From Oscillospiraceae bacterium (GTDB taxonomy: Bacteria; Bacillota; Clostridia; Oscillospirales; Ruminococcaceae), in contig CAAGDT010000171.1 of NCBI GenBank assembly GCA_900768675.1, positions 1 to 22,218 on the forward strand: a stretch of DNA of 22,218 nucleotides. The letters are read 5' to 3'. Within the stretch, counting starts at the first letter, position 1; every line of letters starts with the position of its first letter. Under the pieces are notes generated by a model that saw nothing but the letters and a program-made list of their open reading frames with translations, was not told where the DNA came from and made no database searches. Positions 8,450-14,509 of the stretch are shown here, in pieces. A program made the position numbers and the translations under genes.

Positions 8450-10289
8450 ATACAGAGAAAAAGCGGAAAATGCGGAGAAGCAGGAAAAGCCCCGTATTAC
8501 CTTGGAAACCCTTAAATTCGCTGCAAAAACAGCATGGAACAATAAGCCCTCGCTGTTTTTTATCTATCTGCTGAAGCTGCTGTCAACCACTGCGTCTACA
8601 CTTTTAGACGTAATAATGGCGAAATTAATCGTAGACCAGCTTGTGCTAATCGTAAGCGGCGGGGAAACGCAGCTGCACCTGAAGAACGCCTTTATTATTG
8701 CAGGAATTTACATAGCCGCAAGGATGCTGACAGGGCTTATAGGCAACGCCTGCAGCCATGCAACCGCTGTGCTTTCCGAATGGTTTTCCGAGTATATCGA
8801 CCTTGAAATGGCAAGTCATTCAATGAAAATGGACTTTCAGCATACCGAGGATCCACAGGCGCTCGACGCCCTCAACAAGGCGAAGGAGGGAATGAGCTGG
8901 TACAGCGGCGGAATTACGGGGATTCTGGACTCGGTTTTTGCCCTTGTGCTGAGCGGCGCACAGCTTTTAAGCGTTTCGGCAATTATCCTGCTTACCTGCC
9001 CGCTTCTGCTGCCAGTACAGGTGATTGCGCTTGTTATAATTTCCGTGCTTAATGCAAAAAATAATAAAATCGACAGGGAAAGCTTTATGAAGCTTTCAAA
9101 ATTCAACCGCATTTTCGGCTATATTTTCTATCAGCTTGCAGACTTCCGCTACGGCAAGGATGTCCGCCTTTACGACAGCGCAGAGATGATGTGCAAAAAG
9201 GCGAAATACTATGCCGACAAGCAGATTGACGTGTGGCGGGAAACCACGAAAAAGCAGCGGCCAAATTCCTACGGAATGGATGTAACAAACGCTTTGCGGG
9301 ACGGCACAAGCTACTTTTATATGGGCTATCTGGCTATTACGGGAGCGATAACAATAGGCGATTTTTCAATGTGCGTAAGTGCAGCGGGAACGCTGTACTG
9401 GAGCCTTTACGGGGTTGTAACCTCGGTTCAGCAGATTTTGCAGAGATGCGCCTACGCTCACCGGTATATCGAGTTTATGAACTATCCCGAAGCCCTTGAA
9501 AAGGGGGATAAGCCGGTAAAAGGCGGGGAGCATACCATTGAGTTCAAGAACGTTGGATTTAAATATCCACGCTCGGAGAAGGCAGTCCTGCAAAACATAA
9601 ACCTTACGATAAAATCCGGCGAGCATTTGTCAATTGTAGGACTTAACGGCGCAGGAAAAACTACCTTTATTAAGCTTTTGTGCAGGCTGTATGACGTTAC
9701 CGAGGGTGAAATTCTGGTTGACGGGGTTAATATAAAGGAGTATTCCGAGGAGGAGTACCGGAAGCTTTTCTCCGTTGTTTTTCAGGATTTCCAGCTGTTC
9801 GCTTTCAGCCTCAGAGAGAATATCGCCTTTGGCGAAAAGGCTGATAATGATAGTATTGAGCAGGTACTGGAGCTTTCGGGGCTTCTTGATGACGCAAAAA
9901 AGCTTCCCGAGGGCATTGACACAATGATATACAAAAGCTTTGACGAAAACGGAACGGAGCTTTCCGGCGGTCAGCGGCAGAAAGCGGCGATTGCCCGGGC
10001 TCTCTACAAAAACGCTCCCGTTGTTATCCTTGACGAGTCTACTGCGGCGCTGGACCCTGTTGCGGAGTACGAGATTTACAGGCAGTTCAACACTCTTGTA
10101 GGTGGAAAAACAGCTGTCTATATTTCCCACAGGCTTTCAAGCTGCAAGTTCTGCGACAGAATAGTTGTTTTCGCTGAGGGTACAATAAAGGAAAGCGGCA
10201 CTCATGATGAGCTTGCGGAAATTGAGAACGGAATTTATGCAAAAATGTTTGCAGAGCAGGCTAAGTATTATGTGGGTTGTACTGCATAA
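8442..10289 (+). CDS. ABC exporter half-transporter, subunit 2
   Basis: 615 residues, with a transmembrane domain (about 30-330) and an ATPase domain: Walker A GLNGAGKTT (about 400-408), signature LSGGQRQ (about 507-513), Walker B VVILDES (about 527-533) and H-loop SHRLSS (about 562-567). It is a clear paralogue of subunit 1: both share GLNGAGKTTFIKLL, GVNIKEYS and the spacing of all motifs. Unlike many heterodimeric exporters of the BmrCD/TM287-288 type, neither subunit lacks its catalytic Glu or a canonical signature, so both ATP sites look competent. The start has GGGGAGG upstream within subunit 1. A thioredoxin gene follows after 55 nt. Confidence 0.95.
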   Translation: MRKYREKAENAEKQEKPRITLETLKFAAKTAWNNKPSLFFIYLLKLLSTTASTLLDVIMAKLIVDQLVLIVSGGETQLHLKNAFIIAGIYIAARMLTGLIGNACSHATAVLSEWFSEYIDLEMASHSMKMDFQHTEDPQALDALNKAKEGMSWYSGGITGILDSVFALVLSGAQLLSVSAIILLTCPLLLPVQVIALVIISVLNAKNNKIDRESFMKLSKFNRIFGYIFYQLADFRYGKDVRLYDSAEMMCKKAKYYADKQIDVWRETTKKQRPNSYGMDVTNALRDGTSYFYMGYLAITGAITIGDFSMCVSAAGTLYWSLYGVVTSVQQILQRCAYAHRYIEFMNYPEALEKGDKPVKGGEHTIEFKNVGFKYPRSEKAVLQNINLTIKSGEHLSIVGLNGAGKTTFIKLLCRLYDVTEGEILVDGVNIKEYSEEEYRKLFSVVFQDFQLFAFSLRENIAFGEKADNDSIEQVLELSGLLDDAKKLPEGIDTMIYKSFDENGTELSGGQRQKAAIARALYKNAPVVILDESTAALDPVAEYEIYRQFNTLVGGKTAVYISHRLSSCKFCDRIVVFAEGTIKESGTHDELAEIENGIYAKMFAEQAKYYVGCTA

Positions 10290-10344
10290 TAGGAAAAAAA
10301 TAATAACCTAAAACGGTTAAAATAAATGAAAGGAAGTAGAAAAT

Positions 10345-10653
10345 ATGTCAGTACTGAATGTAACAAAAAGCAATTTCGAGGAAGTAAAGAACAGCGAAAA
10401 GCCCGTTTTACTGGACTTCTATGCAGACTGGTGCGGTCCCTGCCGTATGGTTTCTCCCCTGGTTGAGGAGATTGCTAAGGAAAATCCCCAGTACCTTGTG
10501 GGAAAGGTGAACGTTGACAGCGAAATGGAGCTTGCGGCGGAATTTGGTGTTGAGAGTATCCCTATGCTTGTGGTGATGAAGAACGGGGAAATCGTCAATA
10601 AGTCGGTTGGCGCAAGACCGAAGGCACAGATTTTAGCTATGCTGAGCGAATGA
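10345..10653 (+). CDS. trxA: Thioredoxin
   Basis: 102 residues, the full length of a single-domain bacterial thioredoxin, with ADWCGPC and redox cysteines at 30 and 33, and the cis-proline in ESIPML at about 75. No signal peptide, so it is a cytoplasmic disulfide reductant recycled by thioredoxin reductase. The ATG has AAAGGAAG about 11 nt upstream. It lies 55 nt after the exporter pair with no terminator between them, so read-through is likely, although a weak TTGTAC/TAATAA pair in the gap could give it its own promoter. It ends in a terminator shared with the convergent peptidase gene. Confidence 0.96.
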   Translation: MSVLNVTKSNFEEVKNSEKPVLLDFYADWCGPCRMVSPLVEEIAKENPQYLVGKVNVDSEMELAAEFGVESIPMLVVMKNGEIVNKSVGARPKAQILAMLSE

Positions 10654-10660
10654 AAGAGAA

Positions 10661-10703
10661 CAGAAAAAGGCGGTATGGATTGCTTTCCATACCGCCTTTT
10701 CTG
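10661..10703. terminator. Bidirectional terminator between thioredoxin and M23 peptidase genes
   Basis: Near-perfect inverted repeat (arms around GGCGGTATGGA and TCCATACCGCC, loop about 6 nt) flanked by A-runs on one side and T-runs on the other, so it works on both strands. It lies 8 nt after the thioredoxin stop and directly abuts the peptidase stop at 10704. Confidence 0.95.
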
Positions 10704-12428
10704 TTAATATTTCGTGTAAAGCTTCTCAAGATAATCAACAGGGTTCAGCTTTGTGTCACCCTGCCTTACCTCAAAGTGAACGTGGGGTCCAGTAACCATT
10801 CCCGATTGACCGAGGGCTGCAATAAATTCGCCCTGAGTTACCTTCTGACCTACCGTTACATAAAGGGCGCTGCAGTGGGCGTAAAGGGTCTGGTAGCCGT
10901 TGCCGTGGTCGATTATGATATACTTTCCGTAGCCCCAGTAGTCCTCGCCCGCAAAGGTTACGGTGCCGCTTGCGCCTGCGTAAATCGGCGCTCCGTAGTA
11001 GGCGCATATATCAAGTCCCTTATGACCCGGATAGCCGCCGTCCCAATCGGTATATTCGCTTACATAGCCGCCGTCCGTAGGCCAGATGAACTTACCGTAG
11101 CCTGCGTCCTCGGGGGAGTACATTTCGGGAGTCGGCTTTGTGCCCTGGGCGATTTTTTCCGTAACGGGCAGGGACTCAATCCTTGCACTCATAATCTTTC
11201 TGCTTGTTTCAATATTATTGACGTAGGTTACCTTTGCGGTAATGTTGTTGATACCGTTTACGCCCTCGGTTGTAACTCGTGTTACGCCGGAATAGAGGGT
11301 GCTGTCGTTATAGTACTCGGTCTCAAAGGGAACCTCGGTGTTGTAATTTTCTGTTACTGTAACGTTTACCGAAAGGAAGGGGATTTCGTCTCTTATTTTA
11401 ATCTTGTCTCCGGGTGCAGGAGTCATTTCCCCGAAGCCCGGATTTAAAAGCTCAAGCTGAGCTGACGTAAGACCTAACTTTTCTGCAATTGTATCGGTTG
11501 TATCTCCGTCTTCTACAATATAGTAGCCTGCCTTTGTCTTTACGCTGGTAAGCTGGGAGATAAGCCAGTTTGTATCAATAATACTTCCCGAAAGGTAAAG
11601 ACCTGCTGTTGAGTATTCAAGGCTGTCCTTGAAGCTTATTTCCGCCTCGGGGTACATTTCCCTGTATTTTTCAAGAATACCGTCAAGGGTAGCAGCAACC
11701 TCGGTGTTGTCCAGCATTGCACCCATAAACACACCGTTAAGGTAGAAGCCGTAGGCGTATTCAACGCTTATATCCGAGTATTCAAGTATCTTATCCGCCA
11801 CCTGATAGCGGTTAAGAAGGGAATAGCCGTCGTTAAGCTCAATTTCGTACTGCGGCTCGATTTTAATGCTTTCGTCGCTTCCAAGGTAATTAATTCTCTC
11901 TTTAAGAATCTCGTCTGCGTCGTAGAAGACCTGCTCGTTTTCGATATATCCGAGAAACTTTCCGTTTACAGTAAGCTTTACTGCGTAGTTAAGGTTTGAG
12001 GCGTAGGTAACAATACTGAACAGGAAAACAACGCTTATAACGGGGGCGGCGATATTGAATACCGTAACCGCAATTCCCGATTTTCCGAAAACGAACTCTC
12101 CTAAATGGGAAAGAGCGATTTTTATTGAGGCGTCAAGCCCCTTTTCGTTCTTGTTTTCGATTATATCGTTTCCTGCACGCTGGAGAGCGTGGATAACCTT
12201 AAGAAAGGGGGAGGCGATTATTACAAGCAGGTACTTAAGCTTTATAAGCGCCGCTTCACGGATTGTATTGGACTTGCGCCAGATGAATTTCCCGAAGGAA
12301 GCGATGTGGCGGCCTGTATGTACTGCTATGCTTACGAAGATAAGGCAGATGTACCTGCCGAAGTTTGATAGGAACTGCAATATATCGGCAGTAAGCTTAC
12401 TGCCCTTTTTTACTGAGTTCTTTTTCAA
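10704..12428 (-). CDS. Membrane-anchored LysM-G5-M23 cell-wall endopeptidase
   Basis: 574 residues from a TTG start at 12428. That codon follows AGGAGG at about 10 nt and lies downstream of a good promoter; the in-frame ATG at 12533 is upstream of the promoter and cannot be used. Order: a basic N-terminal part with hydrophobic segments; a clear transmembrane segment (FNIAAPVISVVFLFSIV, about 125-145); an extracellular region; a LysM domain (YYIVEDGDTTDTIAEKLGL, about 307-350); a G5 domain (about 355-430); and a C-terminal M23 peptidase. Zinc ligands H469 and D473 (GHKGLD) and H551 (HVHFE) are present, with H518 in LYAH as a likely catalytic residue. The family cuts peptide cross-links in peptidoglycan during growth, division or spore development. 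LysM would hold it on glycan. Which process it serves here cannot be told from context. Confidence 0.94.
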   Translation of the reverse strand: MKKNSVKKGSKLTADILQFLSNFGRYICLIFVSIAVHTGRHIASFGKFIWRKSNTIREAALIKLKYLLVIIASPFLKVIHALQRAGNDIIENKNEKGLDASIKIALSHLGEFVFGKSGIAVTVFNIAAPVISVVFLFSIVTYASNLNYAVKLTVNGKFLGYIENEQVFYDADEILKERINYLGSDESIKIEPQYEIELNDGYSLLNRYQVADKILEYSDISVEYAYGFYLNGVFMGAMLDNTEVAATLDGILEKYREMYPEAEISFKDSLEYSTAGLYLSGSIIDTNWLISQLTSVKTKAGYYIVEDGDTTDTIAEKLGLTSAQLELLNPGFGEMTPAPGDKIKIRDEIPFLSVNVTVTENYNTEVPFETEYYNDSTLYSGVTRVTTEGVNGINNITAKVTYVNNIETSRKIMSARIESLPVTEKIAQGTKPTPEMYSPEDAGYGKFIWPTDGGYVSEYTDWDGGYPGHKGLDICAYYGAPIYAGASGTVTFAGEDYWGYGKYIIIDHGNGYQTLYAHCSALYVTVGQKVTQGEFIAALGQSGMVTGPHVHFEVRQGDTKLNPVDYLEKLYTKY

Positions 12429-12473
12429 AGCCCAAACGCCTCCTTTCCGTGATTTTCGGTTAGTAACTCGTCT

Positions 12474-12502
12474 ATTATAGCATTTTTTTACCGAAAATGC
12501 AA
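12474..12502 (-). promoter_or_regulatory. Sigma-A promoter of the M23 peptidase gene
   Basis: On the minus strand TTGCAT (12497-12502), 17 nt, TATAAT (12474-12479), with the extended -10 TGC. Transcription would begin near 12467, about 40 nt before the TTG start codon, and excludes the upstream ATG. Confidence 0.85.
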
Positions 12503-12534
12503 GCAAATAATGTAATTTCCATAAACTGCACAAA

Positions 12535-12643
12535 TTCAGGGTGGCGATAACCCGCCATCTGCGTCGTCAACCACATAACGGCAGGCACAAAGCCTAGCCG
12601 TTATGCGGTTTCCTAGCATCTGACGGCTTCTCGCCACCCTGAA
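12535..12643. repeat. 109-bp palindromic element with 13-bp terminal inverted repeats and a central hairpin
   Basis: The ends are a perfect 13-bp inverted repeat, TTCAGGGTGGCGA (12535-12547) and TCGCCACCCTGAA (12631-12643). The middle is a second strong hairpin: CATAACGGC (12574-12582) with GCCGTTATG (12597-12605), extended inward by AGGC/GCCT around a 5-nt loop and outward by AACC/GGTT. No open frame and no T-run follow, so it is not an ordinary terminator. It lies between the glycosidase terminator and the peptidase promoter. I see no clean target duplication. A MITE/REP-like repeat or a structured RNA are both possible. Confidence 0.75.
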
Positions 12644-12664
12644 ATAACGCTTTTTGACAAACTG

Positions 12665-12698
12665 AAATGCACAGTATCTTTTACAATACTGTGCATTT
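12665..12698. terminator. Terminator after the glycosidase gene
   Basis: Perfect 13-bp inverted repeat AAATGCACAGTAT / ATACTGTGCATTT with an 8-nt loop; the arms themselves supply A and T runs, so both directions are possible. It lies just beyond the stop at 12709 on the minus strand, the only gene that needs it. Confidence 0.88.
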
Positions 12699-12708
12699 TA
12701 TCGGGATT

Positions 12709-14157
12709 TTAACGGTCCTTTGAAGGCTCAACAGGCGCAAATCTTATGCGTATATCGGGCATTTCGTTGATTACCGTGTAGCAGTTTTCCTGCCAGCCCT
12801 CGCCGTCTGCGGGGTTGTTTTCGCCGCTTGCGGGGGGAGCGAAGATGTTGAGGGTAAGGTCTGCTGCACCGTTAAGAGGCTTCTCGTAGAAAGCGCTCAT
12901 AAGGTCGATTGTTTTCGCCTTGGGAGATTTGTAGAACCATCTGCCATTGATTTCCAGCATAAGGTTAAGCTCCTCCTTAAAGGTTATCTCGCAGAAGGAG
13001 GGGTTGCAGTCGAAATGCAGCGGAATACGAAGTCCCTCTGCGTCCTCTGAGCCGCCCCAGCGAAGTCTTGCAGGAAGAACTGCTTCCTTGCCTTCGGTCA
13101 TTTTCGGCAGGAAGAAATCGTCGTGGATAATCTCCTTGTAGGTCTGAAGAACGGGCTGCTCAATACCTACATCGCTGTTGTTGGGGTCTTCTATTTCAAG
13201 ACCAAGTCTGCCTCTGTCCCTGAACTGGTAGAAGGTAAAGGCGGTAAGCCATTTCTCGCTGTCCTTTTTCATCATATCGCAGCAAAGCTTAACCATTTCC
13301 GCCTGCTCGTAAGCGCCGGTAACGTCGCCGTCTGCATTAAATTCGCTCATAACCATAGGCTTGGAAACGCCGCCGTTTATTTCCTTGAAGCGCAGGTAGC
13401 TCTTCTTTGTAAGGTCGTAGATGTCCTTTACGGCAGAACGGCTGTGGGAATTTCCGCCCGTTTCAGCAACGTCGTAGGGCCAGCCCCAGTGCAGCGCCAT
13501 ATACTTATCAACAGACCATATATCGGTAGCCTTTACCGCCTCGGAAAATTCCTTTTCCTTTTCAATTTCCGTTGCGTCGGGCTTTTCAATACCGCCGATG
13601 CAGAGAATAGTCTTAACGTTTGGGGCATATTCCTTTATAATCTTATGGAAGCGCACGTAGAAGTCCGCAACCTCCTGATAGGTGCAGCGCTTGTTGAAGG
13701 AGAACCAGTTGCCTGTTGCCTCGTGGTTTATGCGAAGCTGCATACGTCCGAAGGTGCTTAAATCCTTTGCGATTGCAATAAGCTGCTGGTCGGAAACGTG
13801 TGGGTCAACGGTAAGGGTAAGGATAACGTCCTGTCCGTGGGCTCTTACCTCCCGCATATAGTTGAAAGGCTCGCCCTTTGTATTTCCTTCAAGACCGCCC
13901 TTGTATGTAAAATAGTCGTCGTAGGGGTAGTCCCAGGCGAATGAAACTTCTGCGTCCTTCATAGCCTCGGAAATCCGCTGCGGCCACTGCTCGTCAAGGG
14001 GATAGTAGCAGTACATAAGGCTGATTGCACGGTGGGGTCTGCCAAGCTTGTTCAGGATATAGTCCTGATTAACGTATTCGCCCCGCTCGCTCCCGTCGCC
14101 TAAGTCAACAGCGCAATCTGCTGCACCTAAATGCACCTCGTATAACTTTAAATCCAT
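12709..14157 (-). CDS. Cytoplasmic clan GH-A-like glycosidase (GH26-like), family uncertain
   Basis: 482 residues from the ATG at 14157, chosen for the AAGGAAAAG site upstream and because the promoter lies just beyond. There is no signal peptide or membrane segment. Two motifs suggest a retaining clan GH-A barrel: RINHEATGNWF with E146 as candidate acid/base, reminiscent of the HExxGxWF motif of GH26 mannanases, and KPMVMSEFNAD with E272 as candidate nucleophile. Between them lie barrel-like strands (VKTILCIGGI, DIWSVDKYMALHWGWPYD). The last ~110 residues look like a beta-rich accessory domain. A cytoplasmic enzyme would act on imported oligosaccharides. The gene stands alone, with its own promoter, a cre-like operator and a terminator. 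The family call is inferred from motifs only. Confidence 0.8.
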   Translation of the reverse strand: MDLKLYEVHLGAADCAVDLGDGSERGEYVNQDYILNKLGRPHRAISLMYCYYPLDEQWPQRISEAMKDAEVSFAWDYPYDDYFTYKGGLEGNTKGEPFNYMREVRAHGQDVILTLTVDPHVSDQQLIAIAKDLSTFGRMQLRINHEATGNWFSFNKRCTYQEVADFYVRFHKIIKEYAPNVKTILCIGGIEKPDATEIEKEKEFSEAVKATDIWSVDKYMALHWGWPYDVAETGGNSHSRSAVKDIYDLTKKSYLRFKEINGGVSKPMVMSEFNADGDVTGAYEQAEMVKLCCDMMKKDSEKWLTAFTFYQFRDRGRLGLEIEDPNNSDVGIEQPVLQTYKEIIHDDFFLPKMTEGKEAVLPARLRWGGSEDAEGLRIPLHFDCNPSFCEITFKEELNLMLEINGRWFYKSPKAKTIDLMSAFYEKPLNGAADLTLNIFAPPASGENNPADGEGWQENCYTVINEMPDIRIRFAPVEPSKDR

Positions 14158-14216
14158 TTCGTCTTTTCCTTTCCGCATTTGCTCTTTTTTCGCCCATTCG
14201 GGCTTTGTCAAGTATA

Positions 14217-14245
14217 AGTATAGCATATTGTGAAAACGATTTCAA
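14217..14245 (-). promoter_or_regulatory. Sigma-A promoter of the glycosidase gene
   Basis: On the minus strand TTGAAA (14240-14245), 17 nt, TATACT (14217-14222), with the extended -10 TGC. The leader to the ATG at 14157 is about 55 nt. Confidence 0.85.
14231..14244. promoter_or_regulatory. cre-like / LacI-family operator over the glycosidase promoter
   Basis: TGAAAACGATTTCA matches the catabolite-response consensus TGWAANCGNTNWCA at every defined position, on both strands. It covers the -35 and part of the spacer of the glycosidase promoter, so a bound CcpA or LacI/GalR-type repressor would block polymerase. This fits carbon-source control of a sugar hydrolase. The identity of the binding protein is inferred. 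Confidence 0.75.
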
Positions 14246-14274
14246 GGGGTTTTTGAAAATATTTTTGCAGGCTC

Positions 14275-14319
14275 AAAAAAAGTACGCATACCGAAAAGCA
14301 GGAGAATTTCTACGGTATG
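14275..14319 (-). terminator. Probable flagellin terminator, now separated from its gene by a MITE
   Basis: Minus-strand hairpin CATACCG (14313-14319) with CGGTATG (14287-14293), extendable by two more pairs past a mismatch, then CGTAC and a run of seven T. It lies about 190 nt beyond the flagellin stop codon, and almost all of that gap is the 172-bp MITE copy at 14332-14503. Confidence 0.6.
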
Positions 14320-14331
14320 TGTTTAAGTTTA

Positions 14332-14503
14332 GGCAATACCGCATAATTATTGCCGCGAAATTGCGCTGTCAGATTTTTCGTCAGATTGTGCAAAAATGAC
14401 GCAGGCAGGCTGGCGCCTGTCAAGGAGTTTTTGTGCAATATGGCGGAAAATATGCAAGCAAGTGCGTGGCAAAGACGTTAGACGGTAATTGTGCGGTGTT
14501 GCC
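14332..14503 (+). mobile_element. 172-bp MITE, copy A, downstream of flagellin
   Basis: It begins GGCAATACCGCATAATTA and ends with the near-complement TAATTGTGCGGTGTTGCC. It is flanked by the 4-bp direct repeat TTTA (14328-14331 and 14504-14507), a probable target duplication. The reverse complement of 17152-17323 aligns over the full 172 bp without gaps; by hand I count about 32 differences, roughly 81% identity. It has no coding capacity, as expected of a MITE moved by a transposase in trans. It sits 6 bp past the flagellin stop codon. Confidence 0.9.
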
Positions 14504-14509
14504 TTTATT

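Noticed and set aside
6593..10289. Asymmetric exporter with one dead ATP site
   Set aside because: Both subunits keep Walker A Lys, Walker B Asp-Glu, LSGGE/Q and the H-loop His.
12535..12643. tRNA, T-box or simple terminator
   Set aside because: There is no cloverleaf or T-loop sequence and no T-run after either stem, and neither neighbour needs a second terminator here.
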